In this document: positions 22,280 to 33,114 of the stretch, piece after piece
Position numbering within the stretch: position 1 is the first letter of the stretch
How the letters are laid out: every line of letters starts with the position of its first letter
NCBI GenBank assembly: GCA_036924085.1
Contig: JAVGWX010000019.1
Coordinates: 12,824,196 to 12,888,195 of the forward strand
Length of the DNA: 64,000 bases
Direction of reading: 5' to 3'
From: Ariolimax columbianus
Lineage: Eukaryota; Mollusca; Gastropoda; Stylommatophora; Arionidae
Program-made: the position numbers and the translations under genes
The notes under the pieces: model-generated
Seen by the model: the letters and a program-made list of their open reading frames with translations, nothing else
Database searches by the model: none
Told to the model about the DNA's origin: nothing

Positions 22280-23785
22280 AACTCAAGACCCTCAAAATAC
22301 TACAGTGGAATGCGGAGGGAGTCATTAACAAAAAAACTTTCCCTAACACATCACCTGCATGAAGGGAAGATTGACGTGGCATGTATCCAGGAAACGCACC
22401 TCAACAATAACCATAAATTCTCAATCAGAGGATACCAGACCTTCCGTCTCGATAGAGTAGGCCACAAAAGAGGGGTCCTGATACTGACCAGAAACTGCAT
22501 ACCGAGTAGCGCGGTATCTGTCAATCACACCGGACAAGCATAAATTGTAGGAGTTGACATAATGGCTCAAGAGACGAAGCTCCGCATTTTCAATCGGTAC
22601 GGACCACCAAATAGAGACCTATCGCTCTTGAGTATGGAGGTCAGAGACTCCAACTGCATAGTAGTTGGAGATTTCAACAGCCACTCGGAGAGATGGGGAT
22701 ACTCTGACACAGACAGCAGAGGTGACGAAGTGGAAGATTGGGAGATAGATGCAAATCTCTCCCTAATCAATAGGCCGGAGGATAGCCCTAGCTTCTACTC
22801 AAGAACATGGCATACCACCTCGACTCCAGATTTGGCCTTCTCCACACAGGACATACACCATAAAATAGACCGCCAGGTGCTAAACCAACTGGCAGGTAGC
22901 GACCACAGGCCGATCAGGCTAACCATTGACATGGAAGTAGGTCCACAGGAAACAAAACCGCTCCCACGTTGGAATTACAAACGAGCCGACTGGGACAGAT
23001 TTGCAATCCTGACAGATGGGCTGTGTGAAACCATCAACACACGAAACACCAAAATGAAGCCCATGGTGGAAAGCCTAAGCAAGGCAATAATGCAAGCCGC
23101 CACTGAAACCATCCCAAGAGGAGCTAGGAAAAACTATAAGCCCTACTGGAATGATGAGTTGCAGAAAGTGGAAGATGCAGTAACAAATGCTAGGAACATG
23201 GCAGAGCGAGAACAATCCATGGAGGCAAACATCGCCCTAAAAGCCGCCACGGCGAAATACAAACACACTCTTAAGCAAACAGCAAGAGAAAGCTGGAAAA
23301 ATAAAACGGAAAGCCTAAACCTGGACAAAGACGGGAACAAGCTATGGAAGCTAGTCAGAGCCATGAACGACGAAACCCCGTCAAATAAACAAATTACCAT
23401 CAAGCAGGGCGAGAACTTGATCACAGGTAAGAAAGCCGCAAACGCTTTTGTCGATCACTATGCCAGAGCAAACCACATCGAGGTCCCTGCAGATAAGCAT
23501 ACAGACATTAGCGAAGAGCTAAAGGGGCACGACAACATGAATGCGGCACCTGAAGAGCACATGATGGCCAAATTAACAATGCGCGAAATGGAAGAGGCTA
23601 TGAAAACATTAAAGAAAAGGAAATCTCCCGGAAAAGACGGGATAACAAACGAAATGCTGATGAGGCTGGGCCAAACAGCGAAGAGGAAACTGCTATCGGT
23701 CCTGAACCAAAGCTGGAAAAGGGGAATTGTACCCCAGGCATGGAAAGACGCAATACTGGTACCAGTACCAAAAACAGGAAAGGAT
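22280..23785 (+). mobile_element. Non-LTR retrotransposon: APE endonuclease and start of RT, broken
   Basis: Endonuclease/exonuclease/phosphatase domain in order: LKILQWNAEGVINKK (about 22288-22330), KIDVACIQETHLNNN (catalytic E, about 22365-22410), GVLILTRNC, NRYGPP, VVGDFNSHSERWGY (about 22660-22700), TPDLAFS and GSDHRPIRLTI (about 22890-22930). A linker of about 200 residues leads to the RT finger KKRKSPGKDGITNEML (about 23610-23660) and WKDAILVPVPKTGKD (about 23740-23785). Breaks: a frameshift near 22335, a TAA at 22541-22543, and loss of everything after the first RT motifs, including the catalytic YADD. An APE nuclease points to R1/Jockey/CR1-like groups rather than the R2 type. Confidence 0.9.
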
Positions 23786-23789
23786 AAAA

Positions 23790-24600
23790 GTATTTGTATT
23801 GATGGAACACGAACTTCCATTTCCTTTGAAAAATCGGTCAACTGACCGTTTACTTAAAAGGGTTTTATATACTCCGATATAGTTTACACTTCGCTTCTCT
23901 ACAAAAATATTGATTCATCTTCAATGCAATTGTATGGAGTGTAACAAACTTGACTTTTAGACTCATTCTAGTCGCGAACGTTAACAATTAGTTAAGCTAC
24001 ACCTATGCCACAATTTGTATTGACACATTGACAAACTGGAAGGCTTACTACAACAATTAAAAATCAGTGATCGTGGCCTACTACAGTATGCTGGGAGTTC
24101 GCTTTAGGTTGAAGATAGAAAGATTTCGTGAAACACATTGAAAATATTATTTCCAAAAATGCTAACTGTTATGAAGGGGCGATCCTGTCAAAAGACTGGT
24201 TTCATTAGTAGGGCTGGTTTTTATATACCCTTAGTACAGAAAATTGTATACCATTTGTTTGTGGGCAAGAAAAAATATTCACATTTGGGACATGGTGATC
24301 TGCAGGTTATTCGAACAATTTTTAAATATTTTGTTCATATGGAAGCTGAGGCTGCGATGTTCTATTTTAAAACACAGCAAACATTGTGAAACGCACTATA
24401 GTTTGACATTTTCATTTGTTTTTATCCATTATCACTAAAGAAGGCCTATTGGTCGTAACGTACCTCATTTTAATTATGGGACGTTGTAAAACTGGACTAG
24501 TACCTAATTATGCTACTATCTAGGTAATCTATATTTGACAAGATATCCGGTTGCAGAGAACAATACCAACTTGAACTTCCAAAATGCTGGTATAGACATT
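23790..24600. other. No gene seen; intron or intergenic
   Basis: AT-rich sequence joined abruptly to the retroelement. No downstream 18S sequence is found here, so the rDNA unit is not restored after the element. Confidence 0.5.
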
Positions 24601-24603
24601 TAC

Positions 24604-24716
24604 CTGTGTAAGGTTAGGTCCCTTTGATCCTAGATCTAATTTTCCCGCAGGAGCGCTTGAGTTAGACCATGCAGTATTTGGATCTCCAAAAATTCCAGAA
24701 AGGTCGTTTGGAGAAG
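24604..24716 (-). CDS. Exon of an unidentified gene (likely Q/P-rich gene, 3' side)
   Basis: 113-bp minus-strand exon with a good acceptor (TATACTTCAG just before it) and donor (CAG/GTAAATG). It encodes ASPNDLSGIFGDPNTAWSNS and continues SAPAGKLDLGSKGPNLTQ with no stop. Entry phase is 1, which fits the phase 1 donors of the exons at 29477, 34243 and 40296; exit is phase 0. I do not recognise a domain. Membership of the same gene as those exons is inferred from strand, phase and spacing and needs transcript support. Confidence 0.6.
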
Positions 24717-25066
24717 CTGAAGTATAAATATGTGTAAGTTGAAATATAAATAACAAGTCAAAAGATTAAATAAGATAAAGTTGATTATTGAAATGAAAAA
24801 CACGAACTAACATAAACAAGGGTGAAGAAAACAGATATGAGGATGTGTTAAAAAGATAATAATAATAATAACAATAATAATAATAATATCATGATAGGCG
24901 ACTACAGCAGGATATGCGTGGGGCTGGCAACCTCATAATATTCAAACCAATGCTTTGAAATTGCAATCCAAATGAGTTGGATAACGGTGTCCTAAAACCC
25001 TGGCAAGGTATGCCAAAATGAAGTGTTGGAGGTAAGGAACATAATGAATCATAATAATGTTAATAA
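24717..25066. other. Intronic sequence with (AAT)n
   Basis: Upstream of the exon on the minus strand; contains an (AAT)n-type microsatellite at about 24859-24890. No gene recognised. Confidence 0.5.
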
Positions 25067-25304
25067 AATCGACTTCATTGCACCTGGGTTTTCTGCGTGC
25101 TCAGTCTATGTCATTGCTGACAATGTTGACGACAGAGCGTACACGCTGCAGCTCTTGCGACTTTTCCGAATTATCCTCTGACTTCGTCAGGCCCCCACCT
25201 ACAGCTGGATCAAACTGGAACAAGCAATCACACCAAAAGAAAAATACCAACATTCCCTGATTGTCAAACCGAGTGCATTATTATTTGAATCTGCTATTTA
25301 ATTA
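25067..25304 (-). mobile_element. Probable SINE fragment (second copy)
   Basis: Counterpart of 18625-18848: TTGACGACAGAGCG, CAGCTCTTGCGAC, CCTCTGACTTCGTCAGG, TACAGCTGGATCAAACTGGA and TTATTTGAATCTG occur in the same order. Confidence 0.6.
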
Positions 25305-25975
25305 GTTAGTTGCCCATCTCAAGCTGATGGCGACATCCTCAGACGGTTTTGTCTTAATGATGTAACTTGCGCTGTATTTGGATTATAGGGAGGAAGAAAC
25401 TGCGCTGGTTATCAACCTCACTCTCTGGTCTCGAGCTACCTTGGATCAGTGGCAATGATGATGATATCCTCAGACGGGTTTGTCTTAATGATGTAACTTG
25501 CGCTGTATTTGGATTATAGGGAGGAAGAAACTGCGCTGGTTATCAACCTCACTCTCTGGTCTCGAGCTACCTTGGATCAGTGGCAATGATGATGATATCC
25601 TCAGACGGGTTTGTCTTAATGATGTAACTTGCGCTGTATTTGGATTATAGGGAGGAAGAAACTGCGCTGGTTATCAACCTCACTCTCTGGTCTCGAGCTA
25701 CCTTGGATCAGTGGCAATGATGATGATATCCTCAGACGGGTTTGTCTTAATGATGTAACTTGCGCTGTATTTGGATTATAGGGAGGAAGAAACTGCGCTG
25801 GTTATAAACCTCACTCTCTGGTCCCGAGCTACCGTGTACCAGTGGTAGCAAGAAACAAGTCAACACGACTACATGTAACTCGACCAAAAGTCGCTTGAAA
25901 CTCGCGGGATTCAATCGCCCAGCGTTTCTGTTCATCGCTTTGAGAGGCGAGTGCTTACCACTGGACACCATCACT
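25305..25975 (-). mobile_element. tRNA-derived SINE with internal 131-bp tandem expansion
   Basis: The minus strand has a tRNA-like head at about 25890-25970 with box B GCGATTGAATCCCGCG, and a body matching the copy at 55695-56010. Within the body the segment beginning CCTCAGACGG occurs at 25337, 25468, 25599 and 25730, an exact 131-bp period in four copies, whereas the 55.7-kb copy has only one. The copies are nearly identical, so the expansion is young. Confidence 0.8.
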
Positions 25976-26736
25976 CATCGTGCGAGCGATGTATCTGGGG
26001 ATGTTGCTAACTGGGTCGAGTCCAAGCTCTTCAAAGTGATGTGTTTGTCCATTACTGGCCTGTGTACATTTCTCAGTCCCACTAAATCCGGTCAGCACAC
26101 AGGACGTCAATCTCATGAAGCTCAGCCGTGTGCACTGGACTGTGGAAATGTGACACAAGGTAACCGAAATACTATTGTAAAAAGCCGAAGACCATGCCAG
26201 GATAATCGAAATGAAAAACACCACACAATGAACAAACTAATTAATTAAAATGGAAAACCAAACACGTTTCTGTGGACACAAGTGTTAGTTGTCAACTAGT
26301 GTGAATTCCAGTCAAATCCGTGGCCTGGCCGAATCTAGATTGGAATATAACACGAGAACAAGACTAGACCGCTATCGGCTAGGCGCTATTTTGGTACGCC
26401 ATCTTGAAACCGGTTTTCTGGGTTTGTTAACCAAACTCACATCCCCTTGACTAGACACTCACGAAAGATGATAAAAGATGCATTAATGAGGTGATTACAA
26501 GAACTCTATTGCGAAACATAACATACGTTTTCCAAGAGCCGCTGCCGGCTGTGCGAGTGTAGCGTGGTACTGAGGGTTGAAGATCGTTGGTTTCAGGCCG
26601 TTCACTTCAAACTTTGCAGAGAAATGATCTAAGTTCTGTGAAGGTTGAGGCTGTTGAGCGTCGAATGTACCTAAAATGTTTATAGGATATAAATAGATTA
26701 TATTAGGCGCACCTCACTTTGTCAGTGTATCTATAT
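25976..26736. other. No gene seen
   Basis: Presumed intronic or intergenic. Open frames at 25895-26248 overlap the SINE head and have no domain. Confidence 0.5.
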
Positions 26737-27255
26737 GTTGTTGTTGTTTGTCCATCGTTTCCGAAGAGGACTACATTGTCATCTGTTGATCTCAGAGTGG
26801 GTTTGTAAATGAATGTAATGAGATGACTATATGACTTGCGCGTGAGTTGAATTTAAGTGAGTGTGAGCTGCACACCGTAAGCTTCAATCTCTCGTCCTGA
26901 TTCCATTTGATCCAGTGGCAAAATATGACCAAGACGACTGGAGCAGTAATCCGGATGCAGTGTACAAGCAAGGGGATCTTCTGTGTCAAGCCTTGCTCTA
27001 AACGTTCCACAACGAGTCGCTGGTAGTCGCATTTCTGCCCGTTGACCAGCCAGTGGTTCTTCCGTACAGTCCACCGAATCCAGTCTTCACATGCTTAGGT
27101 AGACAAGCAATATGTCACCGTTGGCATATTAGACCCGTCGGATACCCTCACTTGGTTTAGCCGGTCATATCAAGACCGTTGCCGCCGAGACCGTGACGGT
27201 AGGATGGCCACTGCCCCATGCTGATAGCTTCGTGGAGCCACAAGTGAGAGTTGAG
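26737..27255. repeat. Possible dispersed repeat
   Basis: Begins TTGTCCATCGTTTCCGAAGA, similar to GTCCATCGTTGTCGATGAGG at 6877-6897 next to the LINE 3' end. It ends with a GC-richer stretch (GTTGCCGCCGAGACCGTGAC). Only one full copy lies in the window, so repeat status is tentative. Confidence 0.35.
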
Positions 27256-27261
27256 TGCCAG

Positions 27262-27590
27262 GTGATGACCAATAATGGACAAACTACCCAAGATAGAGCA
27301 CAATAATGGACAAACTACCCAAGATAGGTACAATAATGGACAAACTACCCAAGATAGGGCACAATAGTGGACAAACTACCCAAGATAGGGCACAATAATG
27401 GACAAACTACCCACGATAGGGCACAATAATGGACAAACTACCCAAGATAGGACACAATAATGGACAAACTACCCAAGATAGGGCACAATAATCGACAAAC
27501 TACCCAAGATTGGGAACAATAATGGACAAACTACCTAAGATAGGGCACAATAATGGACAAACTACCCAAGATAGAGCACGACATGTCCGC
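27262..27590. repeat. 31-bp tandem repeat, about 10 copies
   Basis: Unit ACAATAATGGACAAACTACC plus CAAGATAGGGC with single-base variants. Unrelated to the 31-bp array at 17.3 kb. Confidence 0.95.
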
Positions 27591-27764
27591 CACTAGAAGT
27601 ACTACCCCTCCCTGAGACCCCTTCCGTAGGTATATCATGCAAACAGGCTGTCCTCTCAACCTTAGCGCGGTGTCGTCTTGCTTCTGTCAAAAGTTATAAA
27701 CCTCTTTACACACAACATTGCCGTAAGACTACCTTTTTCAAGTTGTCAATTTTTGTTGTTGTTT

Positions 27765-28007
27765 GTTTTAATTTTGCGTTCGCTTTATTTCTCTATTCCC
27801 CAATGCGTTGCACTGTGGTTTTTATTTTGTGCCTGTCGACCCAGTGCATCCGACTTCAGCATGAATTTTATGTAAGGATCTTCTTCATCCTGTATTTTCT
27901 AAGGGTTTGCTTCTCTGAGGTAATGGCCGGTGTTGTGATGGGGATCGAACCCAGCACCTTGTGGTTGTGAGCCGTGTCACTTAACCACTAGCCCACACCG
28001 TCCTCAA
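27765..28007 (-). mobile_element. tRNA-derived SINE (copy 2)
   Basis: Minus-strand head: GGTGTGGGCTAGTGGTTAAG (box A) then GCTGGGTTCGATCCCC (box B) and CAACACC. The first seven bases GGTGTGG can pair with CAACACC at six of seven positions, like an acceptor stem. Same family as 16728-16965 and better preserved in the head. Confidence 0.85.
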
Positions 28008-28095
28008 AGTTGTCAATGTCATCGTTGGCTTCTTTTCTTCAAATTGTGTTATCGCTGTTGTCTTGATATAACTAATTATACCGTTAAACAAAGCT

Positions 28096-28282
28096 CCCTG
28101 CAGTAGTGAGCCACACGCAGATGAAGCAAAGCATAGCACAACCGCCAAGAGGACCCCGGCCTACCTTCATCAGAATGCTCTGGATGTGAGGAAAGCTACG
28201 ACAACCCGCCACTTAACGTCCTTTTTAGGACGCACAAAAGGGTAATCCTACTCAGTGTGGGCATTAAACAATAATATCAACA
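28096..28282 (+). repeat. 345-bp dispersed repeat family, 3' half
   Basis: Shares ACACGCAGATGAAGC, ACCTTCATCAG, GGATGTGAGGAAAGCT, CGTCCTTTTTAGGACGCACA and GTGGGCATT with copies at 47443-47785, 54818-55130 (reverse) and 62184-62528. The 5' half is missing here. Confidence 0.8.
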
Positions 28283-28916
28283 ACATCAACAATAACCGAT
28301 AAACAAATGGACAGGTAAGTGTCAGGCCAGCGTGGGCACAGGTACAAAAAGTAACAACCTACGTAAGATACGCCCCAATGATTTTCGTTATTGACAAAGT
28401 GTATCACAAAGTAAAAACAGCAAGGCCAGAAAGGAATAAGGAGATTTTTCATCTGACTCGTAGAATTCCCAGCAGTTGGTCGAGACGAACGAAAATAAAA
28501 ACATACGAGATGATATGCACGTTCCGGTTGAGACTTTCCAAATATCTTACTTACAAATATGTAATGTTCTAAATTCCATGTCATCGACAGATAGGTTTTT
28601 TTTTAGAAGTAAGCTTGCGTTAATGAGTTTAAAATTTGTAGTGATGTTGATATCATCAGAAAAAGTCACACTACCACAACTTAGACTAGAACTGCCCACA
28701 TATAAGCCCACTAGAGAAAGCGAAAGAGAGGCAGACTCTGAAAACTCCTTAAAAGGAAAACTAAAACAAACCAAAGTGAAAATCATTAATCAGAGCTGGG
28801 GCACTTCAAAGAGTAGCAGCATACCAAGCGGAGAAGATGGAGGCTATACTGCTTCTAGAAACGCAATTAAGCATGATGATAGATACAATATCATTGTATA
28901 ATGTTAATCAATGATT
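28283..28916. other. No gene seen
   Basis: Contains a 141-codon plus frame (28476-28901) without domain, signal peptide or homologous block elsewhere in the window; not supported as a gene. Confidence 0.45.
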
Positions 28917-29012
28917 CATCATCATCATTATCATCATCATCATTATCATCAGCAGAAGTAGAAGCATCATCATCATCATCATCAGCAGAAGCATCATCAT
29001 CATCATCATCAG
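28917..29012. repeat. (ATC)n microsatellite
   Basis: Interrupted CATCATCAT runs with CAGCAGAAG inserts repeated twice. Confidence 0.95.
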
Positions 29013-29470
29013 GAAGCATGTCCTTTGCAGGACAGCCGATCTATATGACACTCGATCCCTGACAGCTCTCCTACCTCTGCCAATGTCAACCCAGCGCCCA
29101 AGTAATGCCCCTTGTCAACCTTCTACTCGGTCTGCCTGTCTCTTTTGCCAGGTAACATACCTCCCCTCTCAGCTCTAACACCCCTCTCCCCCATCCCAAT
29201 ATCGTTATTTCTAGCCTTTTGTGGCGTTCGAATTTGGCCAAAGTATTAAGTAGTCGTAATATTGTTCCCAGTCAGTTCAGTCCTGTATCGAGCTCCTGAG
29301 GAATTTCTGCGGGTATTTTTTTTCGCTTTCAATAGTATTTTGAGCCCCCTCCTGTAGCAATAATTCACAAAAATATCATATTGATGAAAAATATAAACGT
29401 TAAGTAAATCCCGATTTATTATTTCATGTAACATACTCTAAAAGAAACAAAATTGAAAAGAAAAACGCAC
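29013..29470. other. No gene seen
   Basis: Presumed intronic; no feature recognised. Confidence 0.5.
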
Positions 29471-29476
29471 ATTGAC

Positions 29477-29690
29477 CTTGCGATTGCCAACTACTTTGAC
29501 TGCATTGGTGCTGTTGCAGTACATGCTGTTGGTGTGCAGCAGGTGGGTAGTAATTGCTGAAGCCGGTTTGTTGTGTTTGAGAAGCTGGGGGCTGGTTTGG
29601 ACCTAGCTTCGGTGGCGATGGTCCAGCTGGGTGACCATGTCCGTGACTGCTAGGTTGAGGTTGTGTAGATGCGGTAGTTTGAGTTGGAGG
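29477..29690 (-). CDS. Candidate P/Q-rich exon
   Basis: A minus-strand frame of 71 codons encodes PPTQTTASTQPQPSSHGHGH, then PAGPSPPKLGPNQPPASQTQ and QTGFSNYYPPAAHQQHVLQQ, the same compositional style as the exons at 34243 and 40296. It ends at CAAG/GTCAAT in phase 1, like those exons, though GTCAAT is a weak donor. The start is unclear: a TAA at 29691-29693 stops the frame upstream and the only acceptor-like AG (CAACCTAG) lies inside the open stretch, after 13 codons. Either the exon starts there or its 5' part was disturbed by the nearby AATC repeat. Confidence 0.5.
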
Positions 29691-29715
29691 TTAATTCACA
29701 AATGTTTATTACAGG

Positions 29716-29717
<2 letters not shown>

Positions 29718-29753
<36 letters not shown>
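29718..29753. repeat. (AATC)n microsatellite
   Basis: Nine perfect AATC units. Confidence 0.95.
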
Positions 29754-29754
<1 letters not shown>

Positions 29755-29889
29755 GTCCGTGGCTCCTCTCGGTGCATATGCCATCATTAAAGGTAGTTAA
29801 GATACAATCTCTGAAATCGATAAGTAGGCATACAAATATATTCTTCGTTGTTTCCTTCTTCTTATTTTTAATCTTCGGCGTTCTACCTA

Positions 29890-30160
29890 CAGGAGACATT
29901 TGTGACGTTATGTCGAAGTTTTCAGCGAGGATGCGATATCTGCGTCTCTCGACCCGACACAACCGATTTCAGCATGGCAAATTTGGGCCAGGTTTGCTTT
30001 CCCTCCTCGATCACTAATCTGTTAGAAAGGCTGCATGGTTGTAGTCTGTTTTTAGGGTCACCCATGGTGGCGGAATATGATCTTGGTCCGTCATGGGTCA
30101 CATTCTCTGATGCAACCATCCAACTATGAGTCCCCCCATTCACTGCTGCATCCTCGCCCC
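29890..30160 (+). repeat. Dispersed repeat, diverged copy (family at 42.4 and 43.3 kb)
   Basis: GATGCGATATCTGCGTCT, CGACACAACCGATTTCAGCA and CTTTCCCTCCTCGATCAC align in order with the copies at 42365-42700 and 43255-43600. Confidence 0.55.
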
Positions 30161-30720
30161 CACACTAATATGTGATTCCCGCGATACACCCATCATCATC
30201 ATGTTGCTATATGTACCTATTTAATGCGACAGAACATACACTCAGGATTCAGCTAATGTCTTTGTTACTCTTTGGTTCATTGAGGCTTACAAGAACGACA
30301 TTCTATGCAACAGGCAATATTCATTTCATGGTTTTTTAAATTTAACTAAAAGCAAATTAACTTTAGTTCGCCAATAAAAGTTGGTAGTGCCTTTACCATG
30401 CGCCTAGCTAAATTCCAGAACACCGCCCTCCCGCAGTCTCGTCTTTTCTCACTCGCGAATACATATACAAAGTAGTAACATTGTCTACATTATGTGAACA
30501 ATAAAGCTAATCCCAAATAACACTACAACAAGGCAATGAATATAAAGTGTATGCGTTCCTTATCTTAAGATATATCCGTGCTTAGTTAAAAGTGACTAAA
30601 GTAAAGTAAACAAAGCAATGATCCCGCGTTTAAATCATCTGCCCCCAGTCGCCTCGATTTGTCTTGTGACTGGTTCAATGTAGCTGGGGACCAAAGCAGT
30701 TCAATCATAGACCAAGTCCT
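30161..30720. other. No gene seen
   Basis: Nothing recognised. Confidence 0.5.
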
Positions 30721-30725
30721 GCAAT

Positions 30726-30935
30726 TGTTGAATCATTGGTCCAGCACTGCATTTATTGAATCATTTGTCCAACACTGAATTTATTGAATCATTGGTCCAA
30801 CACTGAATTTGTTGAATCATTGGTCCAGCACTGCATTTATTGAATCATAGGTCAAGCAGAGTTTTTGTTGAGTCATAGACCCAACACTGCATTTATTGAA
30901 TCATAGGCCCAGCAATGCATTTATTATCATCATCA
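30726..30935. repeat. 28-bp tandem repeat, about 7 copies
   Basis: Unit TTGAATCATTGGTCCAACAC plus TGAATTTA, spaced 28 bp with substitutions. Confidence 0.85.
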
Positions 30936-30939
30936 TCAA

Positions 30940-31390
30940 ATCTGTAATCTAGAAGGTTATTGAGGCACCGTTATTGCAGTTTGTCGAACCAGTTCCCGCC
31001 ATACGTCTAGATTTTTCACCAGAGTATTCATTTCAGCTATAGACCTTCCCATCCACTCTTTTATATTTTCCTTGCATCTCTGTTTTGGTCTCCTCTCCTA
31101 CGCTTCCCAGGCACAGTGCCTTGCAGGAAGGTCTAGGTCAACCCCATCGATCGTGATATATGTCCATACCAGGTCAATTTTCACGTTTTAACTATAGTCA
31201 ACAGGTTTTTATACTGGTCTAACTCCTTCCTAACAATTCCAAGAACACTCTCGTTTGTAACGCGATCCAAATATGAAATGCCAAGAATTCTTCGCAAGCA
31301 TCTCATTTCCATTGTGCAAATTTTACGTTCTAGTGCAGCAGTCAGAGTGCAAGTCTCACACGCGTAGAGATATAGCGAGCAATGCATTAA
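30940..31390 (-). mobile_element. LINE C-terminal fragment
   Basis: The minus frame reads YACETCTLTAALERKICTME then MRCLRRILGISYLDRVTNES, the post-RT region of a LINE, followed downstream by more decayed sequence to about 30940 with several stops. A different family from those at 4.6 and 6.9 kb. Confidence 0.8.
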
Positions 31391-31834
31391 GCTTCAATAA
31401 CCAGCTTTTAATAAAGCCTGATTTCAGTCATATACTGTGCGGATGTTTATTTTACAAAGGTGAAATTACCAGCCCAAAGCACACCTTTCTTTATTCGCTT
31501 CCTACAACATGCAGTTATTAGTATGAGTAAAATTAAAATGGGCTGTAAGATTCCAATTGACGTAGTATATTAAAGGGGTTGAGAGATCGTGGCGCGTGGC
31601 ATACGATTGACCATTTTGGGTACATGAACTATTTTCGTTCAACAAATTTTTATTTGTCACTCATAAATAACACGAGATTTGTTTATTGACCAATTTCGAA
31701 TAATGGAGGAGTTAAAAAGTTATCTGGAGAGAATAAAAGCGTAGCGGGAGGGAAGAAAGAGAGAAAGCGATTGAGAGAAGGATAGAGTGAGAGATAAATA
31801 ATGATAGAGAGAAGAGAGAGTTTGGAAGAAGATG
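31391..31834. other. No gene seen
   Basis: Unassigned; a purine-rich stretch rich in GAGA lies at about 31740-31830. Confidence 0.5.
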
Positions 31835-32900
31835 GAAAGACGGCCACTATATACAGGTAAATAGTCGACTTGAAAAAAGGACCATTCTTTAACCGTAAAT
31901 ATATTATAACAGGAATAGTACCACTTCATAAAGATAAAATTAGTTCAACAGGAAAAGGACAGTCTTTGAAGGTAAATATAGGTGCCAAGGAAACATAAAA
32001 AGGACTAATCTCGATGATAAATACAGTTTAATAGAAAAAGAGCCACTTTGTAAAGGACAATACCAGTGCAATCCAACAGAAAAAGGTAAATCTATAGAGG
32101 TAAGCACACATGTAGTCCGATAAGAAAAAAAAAACTTCTTTATAAAGGTAAATATAAGTATAGTTCAGTAGAAATACAGAGCCACTCTATAAAGATAGAC
32201 GTAAGAGAATCCCAGTAGAAACAGGGCCACTCTATAAAGATAGACGTAAGAGAATCCCAGTAGAAACAGGGCCACTCTATAAAGATAGACGTAAGAGAAT
32301 CCCAGTAGAAACAGGGCCACTCTATAAAGATAGACGTAAGAGAATCCCAGTAGAAACAGGGCCACTCTATAAAGATAGACGTAAGAGAATCCCAGTAGAA
32401 ACAGGGCCACTCTATAAATATAGACGTAAGAGAATCCCAGTAGAAACAGGGCCACTCTATAAAGATAGACGTAAGAGAATCCCAGTAGAAACAGGGCCAC
32501 TCTATAAAGATAGACGTAAGAGAATCCCAGTAGAAACAGGGCCACTCTATAAAGATAGACGTAAGAGAATCCCAGTAGAAACAGGGCCACTCTATAAAGA
32601 TAGACGTAAGAGAATCCCAGTAGAAACAGGGCCACTCTATAAAGATAGACGTAAGAGAATCCCAGTAGAAACAGGGCTACTCTATAAAGATAGACGTAAG
32701 AGAATCCCAGTAGAAACAGGGCCACTCTATAAAGATAGACGTAAGAGAATCCCAGTAGAAACAGGGCCACTCTATAAAGATAGACGTAAGAGAATCCCAG
32801 TAGAAACAGGGCCACTCTATAAAGGTAAATGCAAGTGAATTTCACTAGAAACAGGACTATTCTTTAAAGTAAAAAATGTATTGTCCAGTAGAAAAAGTGT
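31835..32900. repeat. 45-bp minisatellite with homogenised core
   Basis: The core at about 32165-32825 holds about 14 nearly identical copies of AAAGATAGACGTAAGAGAAT, CCCAGTAGAA, ACAGGGCCACTCTAT. Flanking units at 31835-32165 and 32825-32900 are recognisable (TAGAAAAAGAGCCACTTTGT) but very diverged. Period is a multiple of three, hence a spurious 226-codon minus frame. Confidence 0.95.
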
Positions 32901-32941
32901 CACTTAATAAGGGTGAATAATGTTAACTAACAGGAATATGC

Positions 32942-33030
32942 TTGTGTGTGCATGTAAACTCACATGCACACACACATTTACACATACATACACACACACA
33001 CATCCACACACACAAACACAACCAGCCTCA
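32942..33030. repeat. CA-rich simple repeat
   Basis: Imperfect (CA)n with ACACACAC and CATACATAC tracts. Confidence 0.85.
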
Positions 33031-33114
33031 TATAAACACACATACATTAGCAAAAATACACCAACGTCCAAATGACTACTTATATTCAAAGAGGATTATA
33101 ATGGACACAAGAAT

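Noticed and set aside
16728..28007. tRNA-like sequences with box A and box B
   Set aside because: Both copies are followed by the same SINE body, so they are SINE heads and not tRNA genes.
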